Assembly (NCBI GenBank): GCA_017619375.1
Contig: JAFZSL010000062.1
Location: 1 to 64,000 of the forward strand
Length of the DNA stretch: 64,000 bases
From: Prevotella sp.
GTDB taxonomy: Bacteria > Bacteroidota > Bacteroidia > Bacteroidales > Bacteroidaceae
Direction: 5' to 3'
Of the stretch, positions 36,767-44,360 are shown piece after piece. Under the pieces are notes generated by a model, which worked only from the letters and a program-made list of their open reading frames with translations, did not search any database and was not told where the DNA came from. The position numbers and the translations under genes are program-made. Every line of letters starts with the position of its first letter. Within the stretch, counting starts at the first letter, position 1.

Positions 36767-36865
36767 TTGTTTTCACCGGTTGATGTTTTCCAGTCAAGGT
36801 GCTTTTGCCTCCTGGGACCTTCCGGAAATTCCTAAAACATCATAGCCCTTCATGGACAAGCATCA

Positions 36866-36895
36866 AAAAGGCGCCCTGCGAGGGCGCCTTTTCAT
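36866..36895 (+). terminator. Bidirectional terminator
   Basis: A perfect 12-bp stem aaaaggcgccct/agggcgcctttt (36866-36877, 36881-36892) with a three-base loop lies between convergent genes. Confidence 0.9.
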
Positions 36896-36913
36896 ATATG
36901 AAGCATATTTGTA

Positions 36914-38470
36914 TCAGAATGTATATCCTACGGTGCACAAGATCTGATGCCGTTTGTTGTCCACTTTCACTTGGTTGGCTATGTTGTCCCAATCCTCATA
37001 TTCATTGTCCACATAACTCATGAACGGAGAGAAGTAGCCTTCCGAGGCGCTATACTGATAAGCCAGGTCGAGATTCCACTTGTCGATTCTCCATCCAATA
37101 CCAAAAGTGAAGCGGTTGGTTGCCTTCCAGTTGGTGTAATCAGTGGCTGTGGCATAGTAGCTGCCCGGTGAGTTGAGAGTTCCATCCTTGAAACCATCCT
37201 GGTCATACATGGCAGAGACATGGTTGTATCCTGCCCTTACAGCCATTTCTGGAATGGGTCTCACCTCTGCACCCACCTTGAATGTGGTCACCCCCTTGAG
37301 TGTTCTCTTGGTATGGGCGTTCATCTCTTTGTCGCTACTGCTCGACTCGTAATAGTCGTAGAAATCATAGCTTCCGCCATCATTGATCCTAGAGTCGGTG
37401 TGGGCATAGTCGGTAAAATCGACACCGGCCCCCAGAGCAAACATCTTGCCGTCGGTGTATCCCATGTTGAGGCCGAATTTCCAAGGCGTATAGACCTTGA
37501 AATCATAGGCATCCTCACTCCAGATGGTGGTGTTGCCGTCACTCACCTCGGTATAGTTGCTTGTGGTGAGTTTGTACCAGGTAGGAGTGGAGACATTGAC
37601 ACCGATGAGGAAAGGAGCATACTCCACAGGGCGGAAGATGGCGCCAAACTTGATGTTATAGCCCGTACCTGTGATTCTCCTATCGTCATACACGTTGAGG
37701 GAGTTGAGGTTGATGTTGTTGGGCACCACCATTGCCTCTGTGTAGTCGGAGATATGCTTGTAATGCACATCCTCCAGTCCCACAGTCATGCCCAGATACA
37801 CCCTGTCGTTGATGTTTCCGCTAATATTGAAATCATATGCCCCGATATACCCTTTGTGCGCCCTGTCGAAGTCATAAGTGGCGGCATCATAGTAGTATGC
37901 GGTGCTATTGTTATTTTCATAGAAGAGATTCCTCGTGAAGATGTCGTCCAACTGGTTGCAAGTTACATAGTCGGCATCAAGGTTGAAATCTCCTTCGAAA
38001 GTCTTGTTATAGAGCAGGCCATTTGCCAATTTCATATAGGAGTTCTTGTTCTGTGAAGCGTTGTCGAGCCTGTCGTCAGCAGAGAGGATGAAATTGAAGT
38101 TACGGCTTTTATGATAATTGAATCCCATATTGAGGTATGAGTTCTCGCCACTTCTTGTTGCATAAACGAATCCCAGCTGATCGAAACTCAGGTTTGTCTC
38201 GTCTCCTTCAGAGTACTTTGCAGCATCTTGCTGAGACACCATTCCCACGGTACCCTCGACCTTGTTGTGCCTGAAGAGACCGATACCAGCGGGATTGGAG
38301 CTGATGGAGGAAATTTCACCTCCAAGTGCGTCCGTCGCACCACCCATTCCCACATAACGTGCTGTACCGTTAAGGTCCTGGGTGATGATTTTCGCATTCT
38401 CATAGGTTTCCTGCGCTGCCATGGGCAGTGCGATGATGGCAGCAGCCATCAGCAAATATCTCTTTTTCAT
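36914..38470 (-). CDS. FadL/OmpP1-type outer-membrane transporter
   Basis: The product is 518 residues. A signal peptide (MKKRYLLMAAAIIALPMAAQ) is followed by an N-terminal hatch with GTARYVGMGGATDALGGEISSISSNPAGIGLFR, the signature of the FadL family. The rest is a beta-barrel with many Tyr/Asn strands ending in CTVGYTF. It likely takes up hydrophobic compounds; the substrate is unknown. It starts 48 bases after the stop of the Tyr/Gly-rich protein gene upstream, with no terminator seen, so the two are probably cotranscribed. Confidence 0.87.
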   Translation of the reverse strand: MKKRYLLMAAAIIALPMAAQETYENAKIITQDLNGTARYVGMGGATDALGGEISSISSNPAGIGLFRHNKVEGTVGMVSQQDAAKYSEGDETNLSFDQLGFVYATRSGENSYLNMGFNYHKSRNFNFILSADDRLDNASQNKNSYMKLANGLLYNKTFEGDFNLDADYVTCNQLDDIFTRNLFYENNNSTAYYYDAATYDFDRAHKGYIGAYDFNISGNINDRVYLGMTVGLEDVHYKHISDYTEAMVVPNNINLNSLNVYDDRRITGTGYNIKFGAIFRPVEYAPFLIGVNVSTPTWYKLTTSNYTEVSDGNTTIWSEDAYDFKVYTPWKFGLNMGYTDGKMFALGAGVDFTDYAHTDSRINDGGSYDFYDYYESSSSDKEMNAHTKRTLKGVTTFKVGAEVRPIPEMAVRAGYNHVSAMYDQDGFKDGTLNSPGSYYATATDYTNWKATNRFTFGIGWRIDKWNLDLAYQYSASEGYFSPFMSYVDNEYEDWDNIANQVKVDNKRHQILCTVGYTF

Positions 38471-38518
38471 TTCTTACCAATTTATATATTCAAGGTGTAT
38501 ATGTTCTGTTTCAAAAGC

Positions 38519-39598
38519 CTATCTTCTACCACCAGAGCGACCGCCGCCACCGCCGCCGAAGGAGCCACCTGAGCGGGAACCGCCGCCGCCACCGCCGCCG
38601 CCGAAGGAGCCGCCGCCACCGCCGCCGCTGCCGCCGAACGAACTACTGGAGCTACTTGAAGAGCCACTATAGCTGGAACTTCTGGAAGAGCCGCCATAGC
38701 TTGAAGAGCCGCTGTAGCCGGAACTGGAACTTCTTGACGTTGTCCCATAAGCACCTCTTGACGACGATGAAGACGAAGTGCCGGAATAGCTGCCGCTACC
38801 TCCGAAGCCAGCCCTTCTGTTGGTAGAGTTGGCATAGGTTGTCCTTGCCCCATTGCTCCCAGTGCTTGAACCGGAAGAGGAGAACGCTCCACTAGTAACC
38901 CTTCTTCCTCCGAAGGTGCCATTTTGAGCCGTGGAATATCCATTTCCTCTAATCATGCTCCTGCTTGCAGAGGAGTAGTTGGCATGTCTCCAATTCTGGT
39001 TGTCATAATGGTATGCCACCCCGCCACCATAATAATAAACGTATGGGTATCCATAATAGTAGGGATCCCACCATCCTCTATAGCCATAATAGCCGTAATA
39101 GCCGTAATAGAAGGGGTCATACCAAGGTGAATAAAAGCCGTAATACCAACCTGGATAATAATATCCCCATGGCGACCAGATGCCATAGTAGTGTCCCCAC
39201 CTCCATCCGAGATAGTCATAGAAGAAGGGGTTGTACCATCCATAATAGTCGTCAAAAAGCCCTAGTCGAGCAGAGTAGTAGTAGTCGTCGTCATACCTTC
39301 TGCCATCGACATAGATGGTGTCTCTCTGAGGATAGCCATCACCAGCCGTGAAGTCGATGATGTCATCTCCAAGCGAGTCTGTGCCAAGGGTTTGGTATGA
39401 GCTCCGCATATACCTGCGGTTGTACTCGTCAACCGACATCCCAAGGGGCTTGGGCGCCGGCAGATTGGCCCTTTCAGGTCCAGTCTTCACCTTCTCCACC
39501 TTTTCCACCTTCTTCGGGACATAGTACATGTCATCTTGTGCGAAGATGGAGAGCGGGAGCACTCCAACCATCAGTAAAAGCAATAATTTCCTTTTCAT
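38519..39598 (-). CDS. Secreted Tyr/Gly/Ser-rich low-complexity protein
   Basis: The product is 359 residues from the ATG at 39598 (an ATG two codons upstream at 39604 is also possible). The signal peptide ends IFAQ. Residues about 30-110 are ordinary, with SVDEYNRRYMRSSYQ. From about 110 to 200 the chain is packed with Tyr, Trp and Gly (WGHYYGIWSPWGYYYPGWYY style). After about 225 it turns to Ser/Gly repeats ending in poly-Gly blocks and GGRR. No enzyme motif is seen. The composition suggests an adhesive or matrix-like surface protein, or an unstructured partner of the FadL-type porin encoded next. Confidence 0.75.
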   Translation of the reverse strand: MKRKLLLLLMVGVLPLSIFAQDDMYYVPKKVEKVEKVKTGPERANLPAPKPLGMSVDEYNRRYMRSSYQTLGTDSLGDDIIDFTAGDGYPQRDTIYVDGRRYDDDYYYSARLGLFDDYYGWYNPFFYDYLGWRWGHYYGIWSPWGYYYPGWYYGFYSPWYDPFYYGYYGYYGYRGWWDPYYYGYPYVYYYGGGVAYHYDNQNWRHANYSSASRSMIRGNGYSTAQNGTFGGRRVTSGAFSSSGSSTGSNGARTTYANSTNRRAGFGGSGSYSGTSSSSSSRGAYGTTSRSSSSGYSGSSSYGGSSRSSSYSGSSSSSSSSFGGSGGGGGGSFGGGGGGGGSRSGGSFGGGGGGRSGGRR

Positions 39599-39787
39599 AT
39601 CCATTAATTTTTGATATTCACTATTTCACATTGCAAAATTAAACCAAGATTCCATGCAAATTTAAGGAAAAACCCTAAAGGAGCATAGGTTTTTCCCTAT
39701 TTTTTATAAATTTGCACCGTCATTTCGCATCATTGCCCGCATTTCGCGATTAGGCGACCATGGGGGCAAGCAAAAAGGAACGAGGAT

Positions 39788-40654
39788 ATGAAATACTTGA
39801 CAGCCACATTCCATTTGCATTCCGACGACCTTTCGTCGGACATGTCAGACACCGCATTCGACCTGTTGGCCTACCTTGGCGGTGAAGCGGGTTTCGAAAC
39901 TTTCGAGCGTGAAGGAGAGGTCTTGAAAGGTTATGTCCAGGAAGAGTTGTTTGACAAGGACCTTCTTTCTACACTGCTTTCAGACTTTCCCTTGCCAGGG
40001 GTCACGGTGTCATACTCCATGGAGCAGTCGGAATACAAGGATTGGAACGAGGAATGGGAGTCAGAAGGCTTCGAACCTATCGAAGTGGGCGGCCGCTGCA
40101 TCATCCACGATACGAAACACGCTGTCGAGCACGCCGAGGGAATGATCGACGTGGTGATTGACGCCCGTATGGCATTTGGCACCGGCACCCACTCCACCAC
40201 GCAGATGATGGTGGCACAGTTGCTCAGCGACGACCTTCAAGGCAAGCGTGTTCTCGACTGCGGCTGCGGGACAGGCATCCTTTCCATCGTTGCCTCCAAG
40301 GCCGGCGCCAGCGAGGTGGTCGCCTACGACATTGACGAATGGAGTGTGGAGAACACCCGCCACAACGCCTCATTGAACCAAGTGACCAACATCGTGGTGC
40401 TTTGCGGTGCCCGTAACGTCCTGACGCATGTAAGCGGCGTCTTCGACCACGTCATTGCCAACATCAACCGGAACATCCTTCTCCAAGACATGGGTGCGAT
40501 GCGCGAAGTGATGTCGGCAAGCGGCCGCCTGACCATCAGCGGTTTCTACGAGAGCGACACAACCATATTGATGGAAGAAGCCACCCGCCTGGGTCTGAAA
40601 CTTCAGTCGAAGATGTCACTGGGCGACTGGGTATCACTGTCGTTCTGTTCATAG
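39788..40654 (+). CDS. prmA: Ribosomal protein L11 methyltransferase
   Basis: The product is 288 residues. An N-terminal substrate-recognition domain is followed by a class I methyltransferase fold with GTGTHSTTQMM (about 138-148) and the AdoMet loop VLDCGCGTGILSI (about 155-167). The catalytic-side motif is DHVIANINRNILL (about 218). It trimethylates lysines and the N-terminus of L11. Its last 52 bases are antisense to the last 52 of the GH25 gene, an unusual convergent overlap. Confidence 0.93.
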   Translation: MKYLTATFHLHSDDLSSDMSDTAFDLLAYLGGEAGFETFEREGEVLKGYVQEELFDKDLLSTLLSDFPLPGVTVSYSMEQSEYKDWNEEWESEGFEPIEVGGRCIIHDTKHAVEHAEGMIDVVIDARMAFGTGTHSTTQMMVAQLLSDDLQGKRVLDCGCGTGILSIVASKAGASEVVAYDIDEWSVENTRHNASLNQVTNIVVLCGARNVLTHVSGVFDHVIANINRNILLQDMGAMREVMSASGRLTISGFYESDTTILMEEATRLGLKLQSKMSLGDWVSLSFCS

Positions 40655-41559
40655 ACAGTGGTATCATTTTGCAAGCTGTCAGGGTTTTCCATTTCTGGAA
40701 CGACCAAATCTTCTTCTTGGATGACCAATTTTTTCAGTCCGAACATCGACCCGTTGTAAATGTCCAGGTCGACATATCCCACGATACCCGGCAAACGTCC
40801 CACATCGGTGTGCTGCCAGAATTTCCATTGTCCCTGGTATTGCACGTCGGACACATAATAATGGGCCACCCAGAAAGGATAGGCGTCGAAACGTTCGTCT
40901 TGGAGATACCTCTCCTTGAATTTATAATAGGTGTAGATGATGGGTTTGACATGGTATCTGTCCTCCACGATGTGAAGCCAAGCCAGCAATTCCATCTGGA
41001 AGTCTTCCTCGCTCATACTCTCCTGTTTCGCTTCCACATCGAGCACGGGAGGCAGGTCCCCCGCCTCCAACTTGACGTTATCGAGGAAGAAAGCAGCTTG
41101 TTCCCTGGCCGTGGAGGTGATGCTCCAGAAATGGTAGGCACCTCTGATGAATCCGTATTCCTTGGCTTTCCTGAAATTCTCTTCGAAGCAATCGTCGAGA
41201 TAGTTGGCACCCTCGGTTGCCTTCACCATGATGAACACCAAATTGGAGCGGTCCACCATGGCGTTGCTGAGTTTCGTCCAATCTATTTTCCCTTGGTGAT
41301 GGCTGATGTCGATGCCGTGAACGCTGTATCCTTTGGGATAAGACGGGTCTCCAAAGACGGCTCGCCATCTGAAGCCGAAAGGTTCCACGAAAAAGACATA
41401 GAATGCCCAGGCATAAGAGAAAGCCGCCACGCCGGCAATGGTCCACCATGTCCATTGCGGCAACCCCGACAACTTTCTCCCCACGGCCTTCCACCATCCA
41501 CGCATGTTTCCGGTGTGTCCATGGGTTGTCTTCTGCGCCTTTTTCCTTTTCTTGGGCAT
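40603..41559 (-). CDS. GH25 family lysozyme, membrane anchored
   Basis: The product is 318 residues. A basic N-terminus (MPKKRKKAQKTTHGH) leads to one membrane segment (about 37-58). A GH25 muramidase barrel follows, starting VHGIDISHHQGKIDW with Asp84. The catalytic pair is Asp174 and Glu176 in PVLDVEAK, with VKATEGANYLD and RGAYHFW matching the family. It cleaves the beta-1,4 bond between MurNAc and GlcNAc in the periplasm. The last 50 residues are acidic, Asn/Gln-rich and lie in the antisense overlap with prmA. A terminator hairpin separates it from the pfp gene upstream. Confidence 0.93.
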   Translation of the reverse strand: MPKKRKKAQKTTHGHTGNMRGWWKAVGRKLSGLPQWTWWTIAGVAAFSYAWAFYVFFVEPFGFRWRAVFGDPSYPKGYSVHGIDISHHQGKIDWTKLSNAMVDRSNLVFIMVKATEGANYLDDCFEENFRKAKEYGFIRGAYHFWSITSTAREQAAFFLDNVKLEAGDLPPVLDVEAKQESMSEEDFQMELLAWLHIVEDRYHVKPIIYTYYKFKERYLQDERFDAYPFWVAHYYVSDVQYQGQWKFWQHTDVGRLPGIVGYVDLDIYNGSMFGLKKLVIQEEDLVVPEMENPDSLQNDTTVYEQNDSDTQSPSDIFD

Positions 41560-41572
41560 TCGTCAAATAAAA

Positions 41573-41608
41573 GGGTGGGCATATGGGGCATCACCCACAT
41601 GCCCACCC
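41573..41608 (-). terminator. Terminator after pfp
   Basis: On the minus strand, a 15-bp stem gggtgggcatgtggg/cccatatgcccaccc with one G-T pair is followed by ttttattt. It lies 16 bases past the pfp stop. Confidence 0.85.
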
Positions 41609-41623
41609 GGATGAGAGAAAGAA

Positions 41624-43267
41624 TTACTTCACATGCTCCAATGCGAGCGTGATGGTGGTCTTGTCGCAAACCTCCGTGGGTCCCCAATACTGGATGGGGC
41701 CGGGATAGAGGTAGCAAGTCTCGATAGCCCATTTGTCACGAAGGGCGACAAAGGTCTTGAAAGGATTGCCATCCAGTTCCACCAATGCTTTCCTGATGAC
41801 CGGCTTCATTTTTCCGTTCCTCCGCTCCATGTTCATCATCATGGTGATGGGGACGCCTCCTGCCTTCCATTCATCAGTGGGTGCAGTGGTGTTTTTCACG
41901 ATGGCCATGTAGCCAGTCTTCCCATTGGCGATGAGTTGTGCGGCGCTTGCACCAAGTGCATAGCAGTAGTCAGCATCGAAATTGGACGGGGTTGCACACC
42001 TGCCCTCATATCCAAAGAAATGGTGAAGTGTGGCGAACTTTCCGACAAATTTGCCTTCAGCAGCCCATTTCCTCAACTTGGCCTCGCACATGTCGGAGAG
42101 AAGTTTCTCTGTCTCGATGAGTGAAACTTGCACATTTCCGTGCGGGTCTCTGTCGAGGGAAAGTTGACGGGCCACATTTTCAGGAAGAGTTTCGAAAGTC
42201 TCGGCATTCTCCTTGTTGAGGTGTTTGAGGATATACTTGAATTGGGCCTCGGGAGCCAGGTCCCTGTATTCATTCCCATGGGCAGCAAGCAGGTCGTTGA
42301 GTTCATCGATGAGTCTTCCAATGGCAGGAATGAACTCGATGAGTCCTTCCGGCACGAGAACCACGCCAAAGTTGTCGCCTTTCTCAGCCCTTTTGGCTAC
42401 AGCCTCGCAGATTTGCTCTACGATATCGTTGAGCGTAAGGTCTTTAGCCTCCACCTCCTCAGAAATGAGGCAGATGTTGGGCTGGCATTGCAGAGCGCAC
42501 TCCAATGCGATGTGGCTGGCCGACCTGCCCATGAGTTTGATGAAATGCCAGTATTTGCGAGCGGAGTTGCAGTCGCGCTCAATGTTTCCGATCAATTCGG
42601 CATAGGTCTTGGTGGCAGTATCAAAGCCGAAACTGGTTTCGATCTGGTCGTTCTTCAAGTCGCCGTCGATGGTCTTCGGGCATCCGATGACCTGCACGCC
42701 ATATTTTTGTGCAGCATAGTATTCGGCCAGCACGCAAGCGTTGGTGTTGGAGTCGTCACCACCGATGATGACGATGGCCTGTATGTCGAGTTTGCGGATG
42801 ATTTCAATACCTTTTTCAAATTGGTCTTCCTGCTCCAATTTGGTGCGGCCGCTTCCAATCATGTCGAAGCCGCCCGTGTTGCGGTAGTTGTCCACATAGT
42901 CGGCCGTGATCTCCATATATTGGTGATCCACCAGGCCACCAGGGCCCATGAGGAAGCCATAAAGTTTGTTCTCAGGATTAAGTTTCTTGACGGTGTCAAA
43001 AAGTCCACAGATGACGTTGTGTCCACCCGGTGCCTGACCTCCACTGAGGATGATGCCGACATTCATTTTCTTGTTGTTCTCCACATCACCAGGAACAAAC
43101 TCCACGAGAGGCATGCCATAGGTGTTGGGGAAGAGGTTCTTGATATCCTCTTGATTGTCCACACTTTGCGTTGGTTCACCCTCCACGACCTTCACGGCAC
43201 CCTGGAGAGCTTTTGGCAGTTTGGGCTTGTAGGCTGCCCTGGCCTGCTGCAATACGCTTTTTTCCAT
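41624..43267 (-). CDS. pfp: PPi-dependent phosphofructokinase
   Basis: The product is 547 residues, the long PFP form. It interconverts fructose 6-phosphate and fructose 1,6-bisphosphate using pyrophosphate, a reversible glycolytic step. The phosphate donor loop is [21 protein letters not shown], with Asp in the PPi-specific position, and [10 protein letters not shown] complete the active site, and [17 protein letters not shown] follows. A -7-like TAATTTTG (43325-43318, minus) precedes it. Monocistronic. Confidence 0.95.
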   Translation of the reverse strand: MEKSVLQQARAAYKPKLPKALQGAVKVVEGEPTQSVDNQEDIKNLFPNTYGMPLVEFVPGDVENNKKMNVGIILSGGQAPGGHNVICGLFDTVKKLNPENKLYGFLMGPGGLVDHQYMEITADYVDNYRNTGGFDMIGSGRTKLEQEDQFEKGIEIIRKLDIQAIVIIGGDDSNTNACVLAEYYAAQKYGVQVIGCPKTIDGDLKNDQIETSFGFDTATKTYAELIGNIERDCNSARKYWHFIKLMGRSASHIALECALQCQPNICLISEEVEAKDLTLNDIVEQICEAVAKRAEKGDNFGVVLVPEGLIEFIPAIGRLIDELNDLLAAHGNEYRDLAPEAQFKYILKHLNKENAETFETLPENVARQLSLDRDPHGNVQVSLIETEKLLSDMCEAKLRKWAAEGKFVGKFATLHHFFGYEGRCATPSNFDADYCYALGASAAQLIANGKTGYMAIVKNTTAPTDEWKAGGVPITMMMNMERRNGKMKPVIRKALVELDGNPFKTFVALRDKWAIETCYLYPGPIQYWGPTEVCDKTTITLALEHVK

Positions 43268-43396
43268 AATTGCTGATATAATATTGTATTAAAAAATGAT
43301 GTTTATACAAATCCGTGCAAAATTACTCAAAAAAAGCGAGAAAAGGAAAGAAAAATGTCAAAAATGCAAAAGAAGTCATTTTTTTCTCTCATAGTT

Positions 43397-43428
43397 GTTG
43401 CGGGTATGATTATTATTTCTTATCTTTG
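43397..43428 (+). promoter_or_regulatory. Promoter of the 43.5-50.3 kb operon
   Basis: A -33-like GTTG (43397-43400), a 20-base spacer and TATCTTTG (43421-43428). The leader to 43537 is about 100 bases. Confidence 0.6.
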
Positions 43429-43536
43429 CCATACATGAAGACCTGGAAGTCATCAGCAAGCGTTCTCCGCAGCTTATTTCAGACTTCCGGCCTTGGATGT
43501 ACAAAAACCAACATCATTTATCACACCCCTACCATC

Positions 43537-43812
43537 ATGCCCAACAGAAAAGACTTGAAAAAGAGCATCAACAGCATCTGCAGTGACGTTTTCGCCGAGT
43601 GCGTCGCAATGTCACTTTACCATGGCAATACGGATGAAGCCAATGTTGATGCGTTGTTGTCATCCATCCTGGCCATCCGCGCCGATTTCATCAGCCGCAT
43701 CTCCCATCCGGAGCCAGGAATGAAGAAAAAAGATTACTATGACCATCTGGCCAAGGCCTTCACTGAGCAAATATCCGAGGTGATAGACCAGATATGCAAC
43801 ATGAGCGAATAA
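43537..43812 (+). CDS. Conserved small protein of unknown function
   Basis: The product is 91 residues from the ATG at 43537 (MPNRKDLKKSINSICSDVFAECVAMSLYHG). An in-frame ATG at 43435 lies at the expected transcription start, so the shorter form is preferred. The sequence is helical, with DALLSSILAIRADFISRISHPEPG and QISEVIDQICNM. It is cytoplasmic and, as far as I recall, recurs in Bacteroidales before acyltransferase genes, with no known role. It is first in a six-gene run with a -7 TATCTTTG at 43421-43428, and the acyltransferase gene begins two bases later. Confidence 0.8.
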   Translation: MPNRKDLKKSINSICSDVFAECVAMSLYHGNTDEANVDALLSSILAIRADFISRISHPEPGMKKKDYYDHLAKAFTEQISEVIDQICNMSE

Positions 43813-43814
43813 GA

Positions 43815-44360
43815 ATGTGGAAGAAATTTTGCAACTGGCTTTTGTATAAACATATGGGGTGGAAGAAGCACGTCACTGCCCCCCACCCCGACAAGTACAT
43901 CATTTGCCTTGCACCGCACACCAGCAACTGGGACTTCATCATGGGTCAGTTGTATGCTGGTGCAGAAGGCTGGAAAATCAATTTCTTGATGAAGAAGGAA
44001 TGGTTTTTCTGGCCTTTGGGTGTTTTATTCCGTCGGTTGGGAGGAATTCCTGTTTGGCGTAGCAAGCGCACAAGCATGACAGACAACCTGGCCGCCGAAG
44101 CCATCAATGCCGAGTCCTTCAAGTTGTGCATCACCCCGGAAGGCACGCGTTCCGCCAATGCAGATTGGAAATGTGGTTTCCTTGTCATCGCGCGCAAAGC
44201 CAACATCCCCGTGTTGCTTTACGGATTGGATTATGAACGCAAGTTGATAGAATGCATACGTACGGTGACCCCGGGGAGCGACATCGCCACCGACATGGCA
44301 TCCATCAAGGAATACTTCAAGGATTTCAAAGGCAAGCACCCCGAAAAATTCAGGATATGA
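43815..44360 (+). CDS. 1-acyl-glycerol-3-phosphate acyltransferase-like protein
   Basis: The product is 181 residues, shorter than PlsC. Catalytic HX4D motif is His35-Asp40 in APHTSNWDF; FLMKKEWFFWPLGVLFRRLGGIPVWR and the PEGTRS block (about 103) follow, matching motifs II and III of the acyltransferase family. It likely transfers an acyl chain onto a lysophospholipid or a similar acceptor at the inner membrane. It begins two bases after the preceding stop and its own stop overlaps the next start by four bases, so it is part of a tight operon. Confidence 0.85.
   Translation: MWKKFCNWLLYKHMGWKKHVTAPHPDKYIICLAPHTSNWDFIMGQLYAGAEGWKINFLMKKEWFFWPLGVLFRRLGGIPVWRSKRTSMTDNLAAEAINAESFKLCITPEGTRSANADWKCGFLVIARKANIPVLLYGLDYERKLIECIRTVTPGSDIATDMASIKEYFKDFKGKHPEKFRI

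Noticed and set aside
38482-38943. Ala/Val-rich 153-codon open frame on the minus strand
   Set aside because: It is another frame of the Ser/Gly-rich coding repeats of the 38519-39598 gene.
43435-43536. Longer form of the small protein at 43537
   Set aside because: The upstream ATG sits at the expected transcription start and the extra residues have no family pattern.
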